Shown piece after piece: positions 37,101-45,688 of a stretch of 64,000 nt of DNA (its first letter is position 1; every line of letters starts with the position of its first letter). Source of the DNA: Prevotella communis (lineage in GTDB: Bacteria; Bacteroidota; Bacteroidia; Bacteroidales; Bacteroidaceae); NCBI RefSeq assembly GCF_022024175.1, contig NZ_CP091794.1, positions 2,170,001 through 2,234,000 of the forward strand. Direction: 5' to 3'. Under the pieces are notes generated by a model. That model made no database searches. It saw only the letters and a list, made by a program, of their open reading frames with translations, and was not told where the DNA came from. Made by a program: the position numbers and the translations under genes.

Positions 37101-37366
37101 CTATAGTTTCAACAACAGCCACACAAGACAGTCCAATAGGAGATTATCTTATCTCCATTAGTGGAGGTGAGGCTCAGAACTATGAATTTGAATATTCTAA
37201 TGGAATTCTTACCGTAATACAGAAAAACAACATCATTTCTGCGAATGCTAATTCGCAGCAGTTAAAGGTGTTTACGACAACAGGAAAGAGAATGAACGTA
37301 TCATCATTAAAATCGCTACCACGAGGAATATATATCGTTAATGGACAGAAGATCGTCATTCGTTAA
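31133..37366 (+). CDS. Giant MBG-repeat surface protein, 2077 aa
   Basis: A signal peptide (1-22) precedes a cohesin-like beta domain (about 25-155) and then about 24 MBG_2-type modules of roughly 75-80 aa. They alternate between type A (ITAKSYTRxYGDxNPxFEF..) and type B (YTKKQGExMPEFTLxYTGFKN..), giving 12 A-B pairs up to about residue 2030. The end is a Por-like tail (KVFTTTGKR..PRGIYIVNGQK). MBG modules form stalks on surface adhesins. Two long stretches of the gene are almost identical. It is the last gene of the operon. Two adjacent ATGs (31133 and 31136) are possible starts. Confidence 0.85.
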   Translation: MMNRLVFSIVMCLMALTNPIWAEDKLTINDFIITPGVTDKEFLISLDNDISYAAFQFDLYLPKGMTVTSYNPDRSRLPQGTSLEMNIQPDNSYRFIAVANNLENISDTKGSIVRLTISADKSTTIGNLTGYFKNIKLSKANGEGRKYEENAFQINVVKPTIVSVTNYTRSYGDSNPIFEYRVEGDEIFGTPEITCDATEASGVGTYPIVIKKGTILNDSVTFVNSTLEITKAPLNINAGSYVKKQGDSMPEFTPIYTGFRNSDTKDVLTKLPIVSCEANETSAPGEYLITVSGAEAYNYDIKYTNGILTVTEADLVTITVKPCTRVYGDENPTFEFTTEGAPLEGVPEIICEATPTSQVGTYDIMVKQGTVSNYNVAYVKGTLTITKAPLTIAATTYTKKQGEEMPEFTLTYAGFKNDDTKDVLMKQPIASCEANEASVPGEYPVTVSGAEARNYDISYTNGKLIVTEADAVIITAKSYKRQYGDANPTFEFTVDGAALEGTPEIICEATPTSSIGTYDIIVRQGTVSNYNVTYVAGTLTIEKAPLTIAVEDCTKKQGEPMPEFKLSYTGFKNNETPEVLTKQPVVNCIATEVSTPGEYPITISGAEAENYAISYRNSILVVTDADPVTITAKSYTREYGNPNPIFEFETEGAALSGTPEIICEATATSPVGTYDIIVKQGTISNYNVAYVKGTLTITKAPLNIAATAYTKKQGEEMPPFTLSYTGFKNNETKDVLTKQPEVSCNANETSAPGEYPVTVSRAEATNYDISYTNGKLIVTEADLIVITARSYTRKYGESNPSFEFTAEGGSLHGKPEITCEATETSPIGTYDIIVKQGTVNNYNVTYVAGTLTIEKALLTIATSEDCYTKKQGDPMPEFRLSYAGFKNGENEDVLTKPATLSCNANEATEPGEYPITISGAEATNYDINYNHGKLIVIDADNTIIMAKSYTRYYGDDNPVFEYSTEGAPLNGTPEITCEASTTSPVGTYDILVKVGSVKNYNVTYVAGTLTIEKAPLTISAGTYTKKQGEPVPDFTLTYTGFKNGENKDVLTSAAIATCNANDASNPGEYPVRLSGAEARNYDIKYIHGKLIVTEADPVTITAKSYVRVYGDENPTFEFTTEGAPLEGTPEIVCEATATSPVGTYDISFRQGTLKNYNVTYAKGTLTIEKAPLNIATGNYTKKQGEAMPEFSLTYTGFKNNETKDILTKQASVACEADGTSAPGEYPVTVSGAEARNYDISYTNGKLIVTEADAVIITAKSYKRQYGDANPTFEFTVDGAALEGTPEIICEATPTSSIGTYDIIVRQGTVSNYNVTYVAGTLTIEKAPLTIAVEDCTKKQGEPMPEFKLSYTGFKNNETPEVLTKQPVVNCIATEVSTPGEYPITISGAEAENYAISYRNSILVVTDADPVTITAKSYTREYGNPNPIFEFETEGAALSGTPEIICEATATSPVGTYDIIVKQGTISNYNVAYVKGTLTITKAPLNIAATAYTKKQGEEMPPFTLSYTGFKNNETKDVLTQLPIVSCDANQDSAPGEYPVTLSGAEGRNYDISYTEGKLVVTEADPVIITAISCSRKYGEENPLFDYVSEGAMLDGIPEITCEATETSPVGTYDIIVKQGSVKNFNVICVAGTLTIEKAPLNIAAGTYVKKQGAQMPEFTLAYTGFMNNESQEVLTKLPAVSCDANEVTAPGEYPVVVYGAEAENYEITYTTGKLIVIKVDPVIVKVKNATREYGDENPIFEYTTEGSTLTGTPEFTCDATATSPIGTYEIVAKQGTISNFNVTYVSGTLTVEKAPLTVSAGTYTKKQGDTMPEFTPTYSGFKNNEDENVLTELPTITCEATKESNPGEYAIIISGAKATNYAINHVNGKLTVTEADPVIIKAKDYVRYYGDQNPVFEFTTEGAILEGTPEIECEATLASPAGTYEIIVKQGSVKNYNVIYTSGTLTIEKAPLTVSVGNYTREQGQENPEFELKYWGWKNDENENVLLSKPIVSTTATQDSPIGDYLISISGGEAQNYEFEYSNGILTVIQKNNIISANANSQQLKVFTTTGKRMNVSSLKSLPRGIYIVNGQKIVIR
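32449..33342 (+). repeat. 894-bp intragenic duplication, copy 1
   Basis: This block of the MBG gene recurs 2346 bp downstream at 34795-35688. By eye only three bases differ (32491, 32524, 33319). It covers almost two A-B module pairs, far more conserved than any other pair in the gene. Confidence 0.9.
34795..35688 (+). repeat. 894-bp intragenic duplication, copy 2
   Basis: Direct repeat of 32449-33342 in the same reading frame, offset by 2346 bp, equal to five A-B pairs, so module register is kept. Confidence 0.9.
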
Positions 37367-37409
37367 TAATGAGAAATGATTGATCTCCTTACATAAGAAG
37401 GACATAATA

Positions 37410-38471
37410 ATGGCAAATACTGCTAGCATACAAAACAGATTGAACTGGATTGACTGGGTAAAGGCCATAGCCATTTCATTTGTTGTGTTTGGACATACGC
37501 CCCAAACAGTTGGGAGCCCGTTAGTATGCTTTATCACCCAGTTTCATATACCTCTGTTCTTCTTCATATCTGGATATCTTACGAAGAAGGAATATATGAA
37601 TAAACAGACAGCAAAGAAGTATTTTCATTCTTTGATTATACCATACTTGTGCTATAACCTGGTTTTCTATCCCTACTGGGTTGCCAGGTATCTCATAGAG
37701 ACCCCGAATCATTATTGGTATGATTTCCTTAAACCTATCATTGGAACATTCATGCTCCAACATTCATCTCCATATTTCGAATCATTGAATGGTGTCACAT
37801 GGTTTATATCAGCACTCCTTATTATGAAGTGCATCCTCGCTTTGTCCAATCACCTGAGATACGGGAAGTCTATTATTGTATTAGTTGTACTATGCACAGC
37901 AGCTCTTTACTGTATAAATGAATATGAACGATATGTTGTCGATTTGCCGTTTGTCGGTTTTATCAGATGTTTTCCATTCTTTGTCCTAGGACATCTTTGC
38001 AGGCAGAAGAATTATCTACCTGAGAAGCCGAATTTAAAAAAAGACTTATTCATGGCAATACTATGTCTTTCTGCCAGTTTAATGATTTTCTATTTCAATC
38101 GTCCATATGACATCACATCTTATGCCATCTATTTCTGGTGCTTAAACATCACAGCAATCATGGGAATCATCAGTTTATGCAGGCTTATGAATAATCACAT
38201 GAATAGCGTTATTCTAAACATATCCATTGGAACATTAGTCATCATGGGTATGCATTGGATGCTGATTGGAGTGACAAACTACTCGTTAGAATCAATTCTA
38301 AAATTTAGCGATGGCAAAGGCTACCCTTGGTATATAGCCATTTTATTAACCATTCTGTTTGAGGCTATACTATACCCGCTGATTATTCTATTCTCAAAGA
38401 AGTATCCAGTAATGATTGGAAAAAAAGGTAGAAAGCCCATTGATATCATTGTACTGGGTAAGGATTCTTAA
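37410..38471 (+). CDS. Acyltransferase family 3 membrane protein
   Basis: The 353-aa protein has about ten hydrophobic helices. The family 3 signature is near the N-terminus ([14 protein letters not shown], His about 26, and PLFFFISGY). Such enzymes O-acylate (usually O-acetylate) surface sugars, moving acyl groups across the inner membrane. ATG at 37410 follows AAGGA at a good distance, so the frame's earlier start at 37380 is less likely. Its 3' end overlaps the convergent acetyltransferase gene by 26 bp. Confidence 0.85.
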   Translation: MANTASIQNRLNWIDWVKAIAISFVVFGHTPQTVGSPLVCFITQFHIPLFFFISGYLTKKEYMNKQTAKKYFHSLIIPYLCYNLVFYPYWVARYLIETPNHYWYDFLKPIIGTFMLQHSSPYFESLNGVTWFISALLIMKCILALSNHLRYGKSIIVLVVLCTAALYCINEYERYVVDLPFVGFIRCFPFFVLGHLCRQKNYLPEKPNLKKDLFMAILCLSASLMIFYFNRPYDITSYAIYFWCLNITAIMGIISLCRLMNNHMNSVILNISIGTLVIMGMHWMLIGVTNYSLESILKFSDGKGYPWYIAILLTILFEAILYPLIILFSKKYPVMIGKKGRKPIDIIVLGKDS

Positions 38472-39054
38472 TGTATCTGGCCGGATTATTATAGTGGATG
38501 ACTTTTGCTGGACTACCTACAGCAGTTGCATCAGAAGGAATATCCTTTGTAACAACAGATCCTGCCCCTATAGTCACATTTGAACCTATACAGACATCTT
38601 CAACTATCGTTGAGTTTGGACCAATATAAACATTATCCCCTATTATTGCTGGGGTATCATGGTTTGTTCCTACACTCATGAAATGAGACAAAGAGACATT
38701 ATTGCCAATAATCGTTCCTCCATTAATAACCATAGACATACCATGACCAATATCCAAGCCATAACCAATTCGGGTCATTGGTGGGAGATATATACAGCAC
38801 TTCCTACTGACCCGATTATAAAGATAGCAGAATAGGCGAAAAAAGGAACCTCGATATTGGCACAATCTAAACCAAAAAAGGAGTGAAGAATTAAAATGTC
38901 TTAAATTCTTCCTTAACAAATTCCACAGAGACTCAGATTGTCCTGTCTGTCGATAGTTATCACTTTTTATTAACACAATACAATCGCGATAGCTCTCAGG
39001 TACAGGAATATTTGTAACCTCTCCGTTTTTATGTCTATAACTCTCAGTTCTCAT
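38446..39054 (-). CDS. Serine-acetyltransferase-like hexapeptide O-acetyltransferase
   Basis: The 202-aa protein has an N-terminal helical part and a left-handed beta-helix of hexapeptide repeats (about 90-185, including [13 protein letters not shown] and [24 protein letters not shown]). It is CysE/WcaB-like, but in this setting is more likely to acetylate a glycan residue than serine. It overlaps the upstream GT4 gene by 11 bp and the convergent acyltransferase by 26 bp. Confidence 0.82.
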   Translation of the reverse strand: MRTESYRHKNGEVTNIPVPESYRDCIVLIKSDNYRQTGQSESLWNLLRKNLRHFNSSLLFWFRLCQYRGSFFRLFCYLYNRVSRKCCIYLPPMTRIGYGLDIGHGMSMVINGGTIIGNNVSLSHFMSVGTNHDTPAIIGDNVYIGPNSTIVEDVCIGSNVTIGAGSVVTKDIPSDATAVGSPAKVIHYNNPARYIKNPYPVQ

Positions 39055-40195
39055 TCTTTCTGCAATGTAGATTAAATAAGTCGATCCACAACTTCATTAT
39101 TGAGTCTGGCAGATACATCATAACGTCTTCTTTGGCTGTTTGCCCCAACTTCTTCCTCAAGGATTCGTCTTCTATCAACTTACAAATACTCTCAGCCAAA
39201 GCATTGACATTCAAGTATTCTACCAAGAATCCATTACGACCATCCTCTATTATATCTTTGGCTCCATTAGGACAATCGAAAGAAACACAGGGGAGTCCAC
39301 ATGACATTGCCTCCAACAAAACCATTGGGAAACCTTCGAAACGGGAACTCATAATATAAATACTACTCTCTAAGTATTTACCAATGATATCAGAAGTAGG
39401 TTCATTAAGAATCAATGAATTAGAAACCCCTTTCTCATCAATACGCATTTGAAGTTGTTCCTTGATTTCACCCGAGCCATACGCATTAAGAATCCAATCA
39501 GGATGACGTTTACTGACAATAGTCCATGCGTCAATCAGATACACATAGCCTTTCTGTTCATTCAAGCGTCCCACACAGATAGCCTTATGAGATTCACATG
39601 TGGATGATTCTTCCGGATAGAATGGAGTCGGATTAGGAATCACAAAAGTATTCGTAACGCCCTTCCAACTATTAGCATCTTCTCGAGTCAATAAGACAAG
39701 AGCATCCAGTTTGCTGACATCTTTCTCTTGCTTCTTCCTCCATCTTTGAGCAATCATCTTATGCAAGCCCCCCTTTTGTTCCATCAGGTGGAAGTTACGC
39801 GAGAATTGTCGCGCAATATGAGATTCACCGATTTTGACACTACCATCCTTTATCTTTGTCAGGAAGTCTAAATCACGTCCTAACGTAGTGATGACAACAT
39901 CTGATTGGCGTTTCATCAACACTTCCGTCAATTTCTTACGATACTGACGCATCAGCTTAAAGTACCACCAAGCCCTAACAGGTAAAGAATGACCATACTC
40001 TAAACTAAAATCTATTGCCAGATCATGCAGAACAACTTTCGGACTCAAGGGATATATCGGCTCTCGTCCCAACTGAGTATCAGTGACTATCATCACATCA
40101 TAGCCATGCTCAGCTAACCAATTAGCCTTATTGGTTATGACACGATCAGCCCCACCTCTCGTAACTAAAGCCGTATAAATATATGTAATCTTCAT
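39044..40195 (-). CDS. GT4-family glycosyltransferase (paralogue A)
   Basis: The 383-aa GT-B fold enzyme has an N-terminal acceptor half ([20 protein letters not shown] near residue 13) and a C-terminal donor half with [10 protein letters not shown] and the EX7E-like motif [21 protein letters not shown] (about 298-318). It should transfer a sugar from a nucleotide donor with retention of configuration during glycan assembly. ATG at 40195 is chosen, since an upstream ATG at 40207 lies almost on the predicted transcript start. Downstream it overlaps the hexapeptide acetyltransferase. Confidence 0.85.
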   Translation of the reverse strand: MKITYIYTALVTRGGADRVITNKANWLAEHGYDVMIVTDTQLGREPIYPLSPKVVLHDLAIDFSLEYGHSLPVRAWWYFKLMRQYRKKLTEVLMKRQSDVVITTLGRDLDFLTKIKDGSVKIGESHIARQFSRNFHLMEQKGGLHKMIAQRWRKKQEKDVSKLDALVLLTREDANSWKGVTNTFVIPNPTPFYPEESSTCESHKAICVGRLNEQKGYVYLIDAWTIVSKRHPDWILNAYGSGEIKEQLQMRIDEKGVSNSLILNEPTSDIIGKYLESSIYIMSSRFEGFPMVLLEAMSCGLPCVSFDCPNGAKDIIEDGRNGFLVEYLNVNALAESICKLIEDESLRKKLGQTAKEDVMMYLPDSIMKLWIDLFNLHCRKNEN

Positions 40196-40214
40196 CGTGA
40201 CGTACATTTGTATG

Positions 40215-40222
40215 CAAAAATA
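40215..40222 (-). promoter_or_regulatory. -7 box (TATTTTTG) of GT4 paralogue A
   Basis: Minus-strand TATTTTTG lies 20 nt above the ATG at 40195, giving a very short leader. It is divergent from the promoter at 40261-40292. Confidence 0.5.
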
Positions 40223-40260
40223 CGCAATTTCTTTAATTTAAGAGCATAATCACCGAAAAA

Positions 40261-40292
40261 TTTGCAAAAAAGAAAAAGTATTTGTACTTTTG
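40261..40292 (+). promoter_or_regulatory. Promoter of GT4 paralogue B
   Basis: TTTG at 40261-40264 and TACTTTTG at 40285-40292 are 20 bp apart, with the ATG 21 nt downstream. Confidence 0.75.
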
Positions 40293-40312
40293 TCCAAAAA
40301 TAGAATTAACAA

Positions 40313-41464
40313 ATGAGGATTATCTACATACTCAAATCTTTTGCCCAACTAGCCGGAACAGAAAGAGTCGTAGCAGACAAGATCAATTATCTTGCCAAGA
40401 AGGGATATGACATCACATTAATCACGTATGAACAGGGTGCTCATCCCCTATCCTACCCATTACATCCTACGGTAAAACACATAGATTTAGACACCCGTTT
40501 CTTCACACTTTACAAATATTCACTATTCACACGTTTGATACACTACTTCAAACTGAAAAGAGTTTTCAGAAGGAAACTTCAAAAGATTGTAAATGAACAA
40601 GAACCAGACTATATCATTACAACGACCTATTCACTAAAAGTTGCCAATGAGATACTTAGTGTGAAAAGAAATGCAAAAACTATCATGGAATCTCACATCA
40701 GTCACGATTCTGTGATAAGACATTACGATTTCAAAAAACACAGCACAAGCAGAATCATCTTCAAGTTTTATGACAATCGTAACACGCAGACAATCAAAGC
40801 GTATGACCATTTCATTTCACTAACAAACGAGGATGCTTTGCAATGGAAAACGTGTGGTATCAAGGCAAAGGTAATACCCAATCCCGTGACTGAATATCCA
40901 GAAACGATAGACGACAAAAAGACTTGCAGCAATCGAATTATCGCAGTAGGAAGACTGAACCATCAGAAAGGATTTGACAAGCTTATCGACGCATTTTCAC
41001 TCATTAGCGATAAACATCCCTTGTGGAAAATTGACATCTTTGGACAAGGAGAACTTGAAGGCGATTTAAACAATCAGATTATCAATAACAACCTTCAAGG
41101 CAGAATTACGATCCATCAACCCACAAAGGAAATATACAATGAATATCTTCATAGCGATTTCTATGTGTTAAGTTCTAACTTTGAGGGATTTGGATTAGTG
41201 CTTATTGAAGCCATGTCATGTGGTTTACCAGTGGTGGCTTTTGATTGTCCATACGGGCCTAACGAAATCATCTCAGACAAGAAAGATGGCTTCCTTGTAA
41301 AAAATGGCAACATCAAGCAACTCTCAGAGAAGATGGAATGGCTAATGACTCACGAAGCCGAACGTACTGAAATGGGAATCCAAGCCAGGATTTCTGCAAA
41401 GAGATATGAAATAGGTCAGATTATGTCTATTTGGGAAACGTTATTCAAGGATGGACTCAAATAG
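40313..41464 (+). CDS. GT4-family glycosyltransferase (paralogue B)
   Basis: The 383-aa protein shares the paralogue layout: AGTERVVADKINYLAKKGYD near residue 13, VGRLNHQKGFDKLIDA near 212, and the donor-site motif [21 protein letters not shown] near 290. Retaining GT-B enzyme; the sugar is not predictable from sequence. It is transcribed alone from a strong promoter, and its 3' end overlaps the convergent paralogue C by 24 bp. Confidence 0.87.
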   Translation: MRIIYILKSFAQLAGTERVVADKINYLAKKGYDITLITYEQGAHPLSYPLHPTVKHIDLDTRFFTLYKYSLFTRLIHYFKLKRVFRRKLQKIVNEQEPDYIITTTYSLKVANEILSVKRNAKTIMESHISHDSVIRHYDFKKHSTSRIIFKFYDNRNTQTIKAYDHFISLTNEDALQWKTCGIKAKVIPNPVTEYPETIDDKKTCSNRIIAVGRLNHQKGFDKLIDAFSLISDKHPLWKIDIFGQGELEGDLNNQIINNNLQGRITIHQPTKEIYNEYLHSDFYVLSSNFEGFGLVLIEAMSCGLPVVAFDCPYGPNEIISDKKDGFLVKNGNIKQLSEKMEWLMTHEAERTEMGIQARISAKRYEIGQIMSIWETLFKDGLK

Positions 41465-42562
41465 TTTTTTCCATTGAGGCATTACAATTTCAGCTGCATA
41501 CCGTTGAGAGGATGTTAAAGCAGCCATTCCCATCTGTAACCGAATATTCTTATTTTCTATCAGATAACAAACACTATCGGCAAAAGCATCCACATCATAT
41601 TGGGGAACAAGAAAGCCATCCTTACCTTCGGTGATAATATCCTTTGGGCCATAAGGGCAATCAAATGAAACCACAGGGAGTCCGCAGCTCATAGCCTCAG
41701 GAATAACCAAGCTAAACGACTCACTTATTGACGTCAGAAGAAAAATGGAATTCTTACAGTATTCCTCGTGGATATGTCTTGTTGGTTGATGAACAATGAT
41801 ATTTAAAGAAGCGATAAAATCCGCATACTGTTCTTTTTCCTCACCATCGCCATAGATATTTAAAGTCCAATCAGGGTGACGAGTTTGAACCTTTTTCCAT
41901 ATTTCCATAAGATATGGGATACCTTTCAGATAGGCAAAACGTCCGACGAAAATAACATTCTTCTGAGACAAATCGCTATATAAACCTGTTGCATTCAAGT
42001 TCACTACATTTGGAATGACACAAACTTTTTCGTTATGATTCTTATTCCGCCAATCATCTGCATCTCCTTTAGTTAAAGACACAAGCATATCGGCCTTCCT
42101 ATATGCACGGAAAGCCATATAATTGAGAAATAACTTTAGTGGATTTTTTGTAGGTTCTGCATAGGTCATCCGATACATTGAATGAGATTCTATAACGAGT
42201 TTTGCCCTACCCTTATGGCGCAATAAAGAACGAGCAGGCATAACGTCTGTCCCAATGATAATATCAGGCTTTATCTCCTTTATTTTTTTACATACACGAT
42301 ACTCATACAAGCATTGCAGTCTGATCTTCTCCCACAACCGACGCAACCCCTTATAGGCATATTGGGTATGCAGACGAATTCCTAAATCATCATAATGGAC
42401 CCGTTTTTCCAAAGGAAAAGGAATCTGATGAGTACCTTGATCTCTTGTTAGTATATATATGTCATAACCATAATGGTTGGCCAGATAATTCATCTTATCA
42501 GCCAATACACGCTCTACGCCACCATATCTTGCCAATGTCTGATATACATACAAAATTTTCAT
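41441..42562 (-). CDS. GT4-family glycosyltransferase (paralogue C)
   Basis: This 373-aa retaining GT-B enzyme has GGVERVLADKMNYLANHYGYD near residue 14, VGRFAYLKGIPYLMEIW near 202 and [21 protein letters not shown] near 287; the first part of the donor motif differs from FEGF in the others. It follows the GT2 gene by 5 nt in one transcript. Confidence 0.87.
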   Translation of the reverse strand: MKILYVYQTLARYGGVERVLADKMNYLANHYGYDIYILTRDQGTHQIPFPLEKRVHYDDLGIRLHTQYAYKGLRRLWEKIRLQCLYEYRVCKKIKEIKPDIIIGTDVMPARSLLRHKGRAKLVIESHSMYRMTYAEPTKNPLKLFLNYMAFRAYRKADMLVSLTKGDADDWRNKNHNEKVCVIPNVVNLNATGLYSDLSQKNVIFVGRFAYLKGIPYLMEIWKKVQTRHPDWTLNIYGDGEEKEQYADFIASLNIIVHQPTRHIHEEYCKNSIFLLTSISESFSLVIPEAMSCGLPVVSFDCPYGPKDIITEGKDGFLVPQYDVDAFADSVCYLIENKNIRLQMGMAALTSSQRYAAEIVMPQWKKLFESILE

Positions 42563-42567
42563 CCTGT

Positions 42568-43419
42568 CTATTTCTTTACAAGGTTATCGTCACTATCAAT
42601 ATACCTATCCGTCTGATGGAAAATTCTGGTTATACCTTTGAATTGTGTCTTTACATTTTCAATAAAGCTCTGATACATCGGTTTATTGCCTATGGTGCCA
42701 TATCCAGTGATAGCCCTGCAGCGAGAGTCACGCACAAAAACAATCCTACCGTATTTCTTCAGATTGAATGCCATAGAACCATCTTCGCCACGGATAATAT
42801 CCACACGATATGGTTCCTTGCGTCCATAGTCGGCATTATAGGCGAAAACTAGGCCGCGCACAGAGAGTTCTGGGCGCTTGAAATGCTGAATCCACAGAAA
42901 AAGGTCGCGAGTCATTTCATATAGTTTCAAACTGAGCTTTGAATGGTTCTCATCTGGAATGTAACTCCATGTAGCAGAGACACAACTTACGCCTGGCTTT
43001 AGTAAATGTTCGAGCATTACTTCGTAATAATATGGAGGGTATAAAGTATCGCTATCTACATCGAAATAGAAGCGTCCCTTTGCATGTTGCAAACCACAAC
43101 GACGTGCATAGCCGCAAGAATGTTGGTACTCTGTGTAATAAGGAATACCCGACTTCTCATATATCTCAGCCGTCCTGTCTGTAGAATCATTGTCAACGCC
43201 AATAATCTCCACAGGGTATTTACACTTAATTTCACTGATAGCCCATAGACATGCCTGTAGATGTTTCTCCTCGTTATAACCTATCACCACGATACTAGCC
43301 AATGGGTCCGGACTCTGCAAACGAGCCAAGCGCTCACGAGTTCCATCTATCACATCCTGAGGCACCTCGCTAAAAGGTTTCCCGTAGATAGTCAAATACT
43401 TATCATACCAATTTGCCAT
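42568..43419 (-). CDS. GT2-family glycosyltransferase
   Basis: The 283-aa GT-A enzyme has a nucleotide-binding part with IVVIGYNEEKHL, VDNDSTDRTAEI and the metal motif DVDSDT (about residue 115). The C-terminal part carries a GEDG-like segment (IIRGEDGSMAF). It has no membrane helices. The frame is open to 43494, but the promoter box at 43445-43452 places transcription below the earlier ATGs, so ATG 43419 is used. First gene of a two-gene unit with paralogue C. Confidence 0.85.
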   Translation of the reverse strand: MANWYDKYLTIYGKPFSEVPQDVIDGTRERLARLQSPDPLASIVVIGYNEEKHLQACLWAISEIKCKYPVEIIGVDNDSTDRTAEIYEKSGIPYYTEYQHSCGYARRCGLQHAKGRFYFDVDSDTLYPPYYYEVMLEHLLKPGVSCVSATWSYIPDENHSKLSLKLYEMTRDLFLWIQHFKRPELSVRGLVFAYNADYGRKEPYRVDIIRGEDGSMAFNLKKYGRIVFVRDSRCRAITGYGTIGNKPMYQSFIENVKTQFKGITRIFHQTDRYIDSDDNLVKK

Positions 43420-43444
43420 AACCACAATCACGGATTCTACCATG

Positions 43445-43452
43445 CAAAGGTA
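43445..43452 (-). promoter_or_regulatory. -7 box (TACCTTTG) of the GT2-GT4 pair
   Basis: Minus-strand TACCTTTG lies 26 nt above the ATG at 43419. Confidence 0.7.
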
Positions 43453-43579
43453 ACAAATAAAATCAAATAAAGGGTAAAAAGAAGAGTATATCATCGCCCA
43501 GAATTAAAAAATATGTTAAATAATCACCACTTTCATGCATTTTATACAGCTCTTTAAGGATTAAATAATGTAAAAATTG

Positions 43580-43587
43580 TATATTTG
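43580..43587 (+). promoter_or_regulatory. -7 box (TATATTTG) of the LruC/DUF4842 gene
   Basis: TATATTTG lies 34 nt before the ATG at 43621. Confidence 0.65.
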
Positions 43588-43620
43588 TAGGCAAAATACT
43601 AGCATAAAACAATTAATCTC

Positions 43621-45627
43621 ATGAAAAAATCTATTACCTTAGCAATGCTGTCAGCATTTATTCTGACGGGTTGCATCAAGAAGGACTACATGGACTATCC
43701 TCCACAGCCCAATGAAAGCGAAGAGGCCATTGCGAACTTTGAACAGAGATATGGTGTCAAGATCGATTCTAATCAAGATTGGAACAGTACCGTTAGCAGT
43801 GAAGTAAAAATCACGGCCAATGCAAATCTTAACGACATCGTAAAGGTTCAGATTCTGACTGAGTCACCCTTCCTGAATAACGAGGCCAGGGTATTGAACG
43901 AGGCCCAAGTCCAAAAGGGAGCAACAGTCAAACTGACCTACTCTATTCCAAACATCTATAAGCAGTTGATTGCCGCATGTATTGACAGCAAGGGCGTTTA
44001 CTTCATTCAGGTATTCAATGTAGGACAGGAAAGCGTTAGTTTCCCACAAGCCAATGCCTCATCACGTAGAGCCGCTAAGAGCGAAGCTCCCACTTTCGAC
44101 AAAATCAAACTGGGGGCTCCCCAAAAGTCACTGAACACACAGCGTGCTGAGTCGGACGATGCTAAATACGACGCATGGAACAACTCGAACTGGAGCGACC
44201 AGATGTGGGCTCCTGTCGATCAGGATTTTGACAACGGATGGCGTATGGATATTTGTGTAGAAAATGGCAATAAAATTAACAACAGAGGTGTCATCTTCCG
44301 AGATGGTATTGCAGACTTCGCTGAGGGTGAGTTGGAAAATGTAAAGGCTATCCTCAATGTTTTTCTTCAGAAGTATGCTAGCGCAGATAAGAAAATCAAA
44401 AAGAATAATCTTCCAGCCATTCGCAACAGCGCCTATTTCAAGACTGACAACAACTATTTCGAGACCGACGGCAATCCCGTTACCTTGATTCCCATCCAGG
44501 CCTTTACGGACGACTTCAAGCAGAACCACATCTACTACTATTATTTCAGGCCGGAGGATATTCCATCAGGCATGAGCGAGGTTGACTATATCAAACAGTT
44601 GCCTAAATACAAAGCTATACAGGTGGAACGTATACAGACAACTGTCGAAAAGAATGATAGTGCAATCTATCACAGACGTGAATTCTTGTTGCCGTTCTAT
44701 GAAGAGGCACCCTTCAAAGGAGAAGTCAAGGCCAGCGCCACCTTCCCTGCCGGCTATAAAATTGGTTTCCTGAACCAGAAATGTCAGAACGGCACCGATA
44801 TTTCCAATAATAAATACGGATGTACATATGGTGACGGCCGTCTGAATGAAGAGGTGAATCATTTCGGGGACTTCAAAAAAGCCATGGATAAGAGTTTGGG
44901 TGGTGAAACCGAGGAAGGCATGACCTATACAGACCCGCGTATTGCTACGTTCACAGCCAACGGAAAGACCTATATGTGCTTTGAGGAAGGTGTAGACTGT
45001 AACTTTACCGATATGGTGATTGAGGTTGGTGGAGGTCTTATCCAAATCGATGAGAAGCCCCAGCCTGAAGCCGAAGCCTACACGATGTGCTTTGAAGACC
45101 GTCCTCAGACTGCAGACTACGACATGAACGATGTTGTTCTTCGTACCACACGTCTAGGCGAAGACAAGATTCAGCTCAGTATCATTGCCTGCGGTGCCTA
45201 CGACGCCATCGTATTGGGTGGTATCCAAGGTAGTGAGGAGAAAGGCTTCAACGGTAAAGAAGTCCACGAGTTGTTCGGATACAGATATGACCAAAAGGTA
45301 TTTATCAATACCGAAAAGAATTCGACATACATAGAACCCGTCACCGAGATTGTCACCGTTGAAAAGAACCTGAGTATGGATGATTTCCTGAAGTCAATCT
45401 ACATAGAGAACCGCACAACGGGCAAAACCATTAAGGTGCCAGAAAAGGGTGAAGCCCCCAACGCCATCATCGTTCCTATCAGCTTCCGTTATCCGCTGGA
45501 GAGAAAGAGCATAACAGATGCTTATCCCGATTTCCTGAACTGGGCAGTTAACATGAATGTGAACAAAGACTGGTATCTCTATTGGGAAGAAGACCTTGTT
45601 TATCCAGACAAGTTCAGCAATCAATAA
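43621..45627 (+). CDS. LruC / DUF4842 domain lipoprotein
   Basis: The 668-aa protein has a lipoprotein signal peptide ending in ILTGC, then a long surface region and a C-terminal DUF4842/LruC domain (about 480-660) marked by CFEDRPQTADYDMNDVVL, an acidic calcium-binding-like motif. A related acidic motif occurs in the middle (CFEEGVDCNFTDMVI). Such lipoproteins are common at the Bacteroidales surface; their ligand is unknown. It stands alone with its own promoter and terminator inside the glycosyltransferase region and is less AT-rich than its neighbours. Confidence 0.8.
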   Translation: MKKSITLAMLSAFILTGCIKKDYMDYPPQPNESEEAIANFEQRYGVKIDSNQDWNSTVSSEVKITANANLNDIVKVQILTESPFLNNEARVLNEAQVQKGATVKLTYSIPNIYKQLIAACIDSKGVYFIQVFNVGQESVSFPQANASSRRAAKSEAPTFDKIKLGAPQKSLNTQRAESDDAKYDAWNNSNWSDQMWAPVDQDFDNGWRMDICVENGNKINNRGVIFRDGIADFAEGELENVKAILNVFLQKYASADKKIKKNNLPAIRNSAYFKTDNNYFETDGNPVTLIPIQAFTDDFKQNHIYYYYFRPEDIPSGMSEVDYIKQLPKYKAIQVERIQTTVEKNDSAIYHRREFLLPFYEEAPFKGEVKASATFPAGYKIGFLNQKCQNGTDISNNKYGCTYGDGRLNEEVNHFGDFKKAMDKSLGGETEEGMTYTDPRIATFTANGKTYMCFEEGVDCNFTDMVIEVGGGLIQIDEKPQPEAEAYTMCFEDRPQTADYDMNDVVLRTTRLGEDKIQLSIIACGAYDAIVLGGIQGSEEKGFNGKEVHELFGYRYDQKVFINTEKNSTYIEPVTEIVTVEKNLSMDDFLKSIYIENRTTGKTIKVPEKGEAPNAIIVPISFRYPLERKSITDAYPDFLNWAVNMNVNKDWYLYWEEDLVYPDKFSNQ

Positions 45628-45646
45628 TCAATCTTAATTGACAGAT

Positions 45647-45686
45647 AACAATGAGGATGCACTGCATCCTCATTATTGTTTTTTTA
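45647..45686 (+). terminator. Terminator of the LruC/DUF4842 gene
   Basis: The long hairpin AATGAGGATGC/GCATCCTCATT with loop ACT is followed by seven T residues. Confidence 0.9.
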
Positions 45687-45688
45687 CT

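Noticed and set aside
31600..37200. Regularly spaced repeats suggesting a CRISPR array
   Set aside because: The repeats are about 230 bp, in frame and encode MBG modules; there are no short identical repeats with unique spacers and no cas genes.
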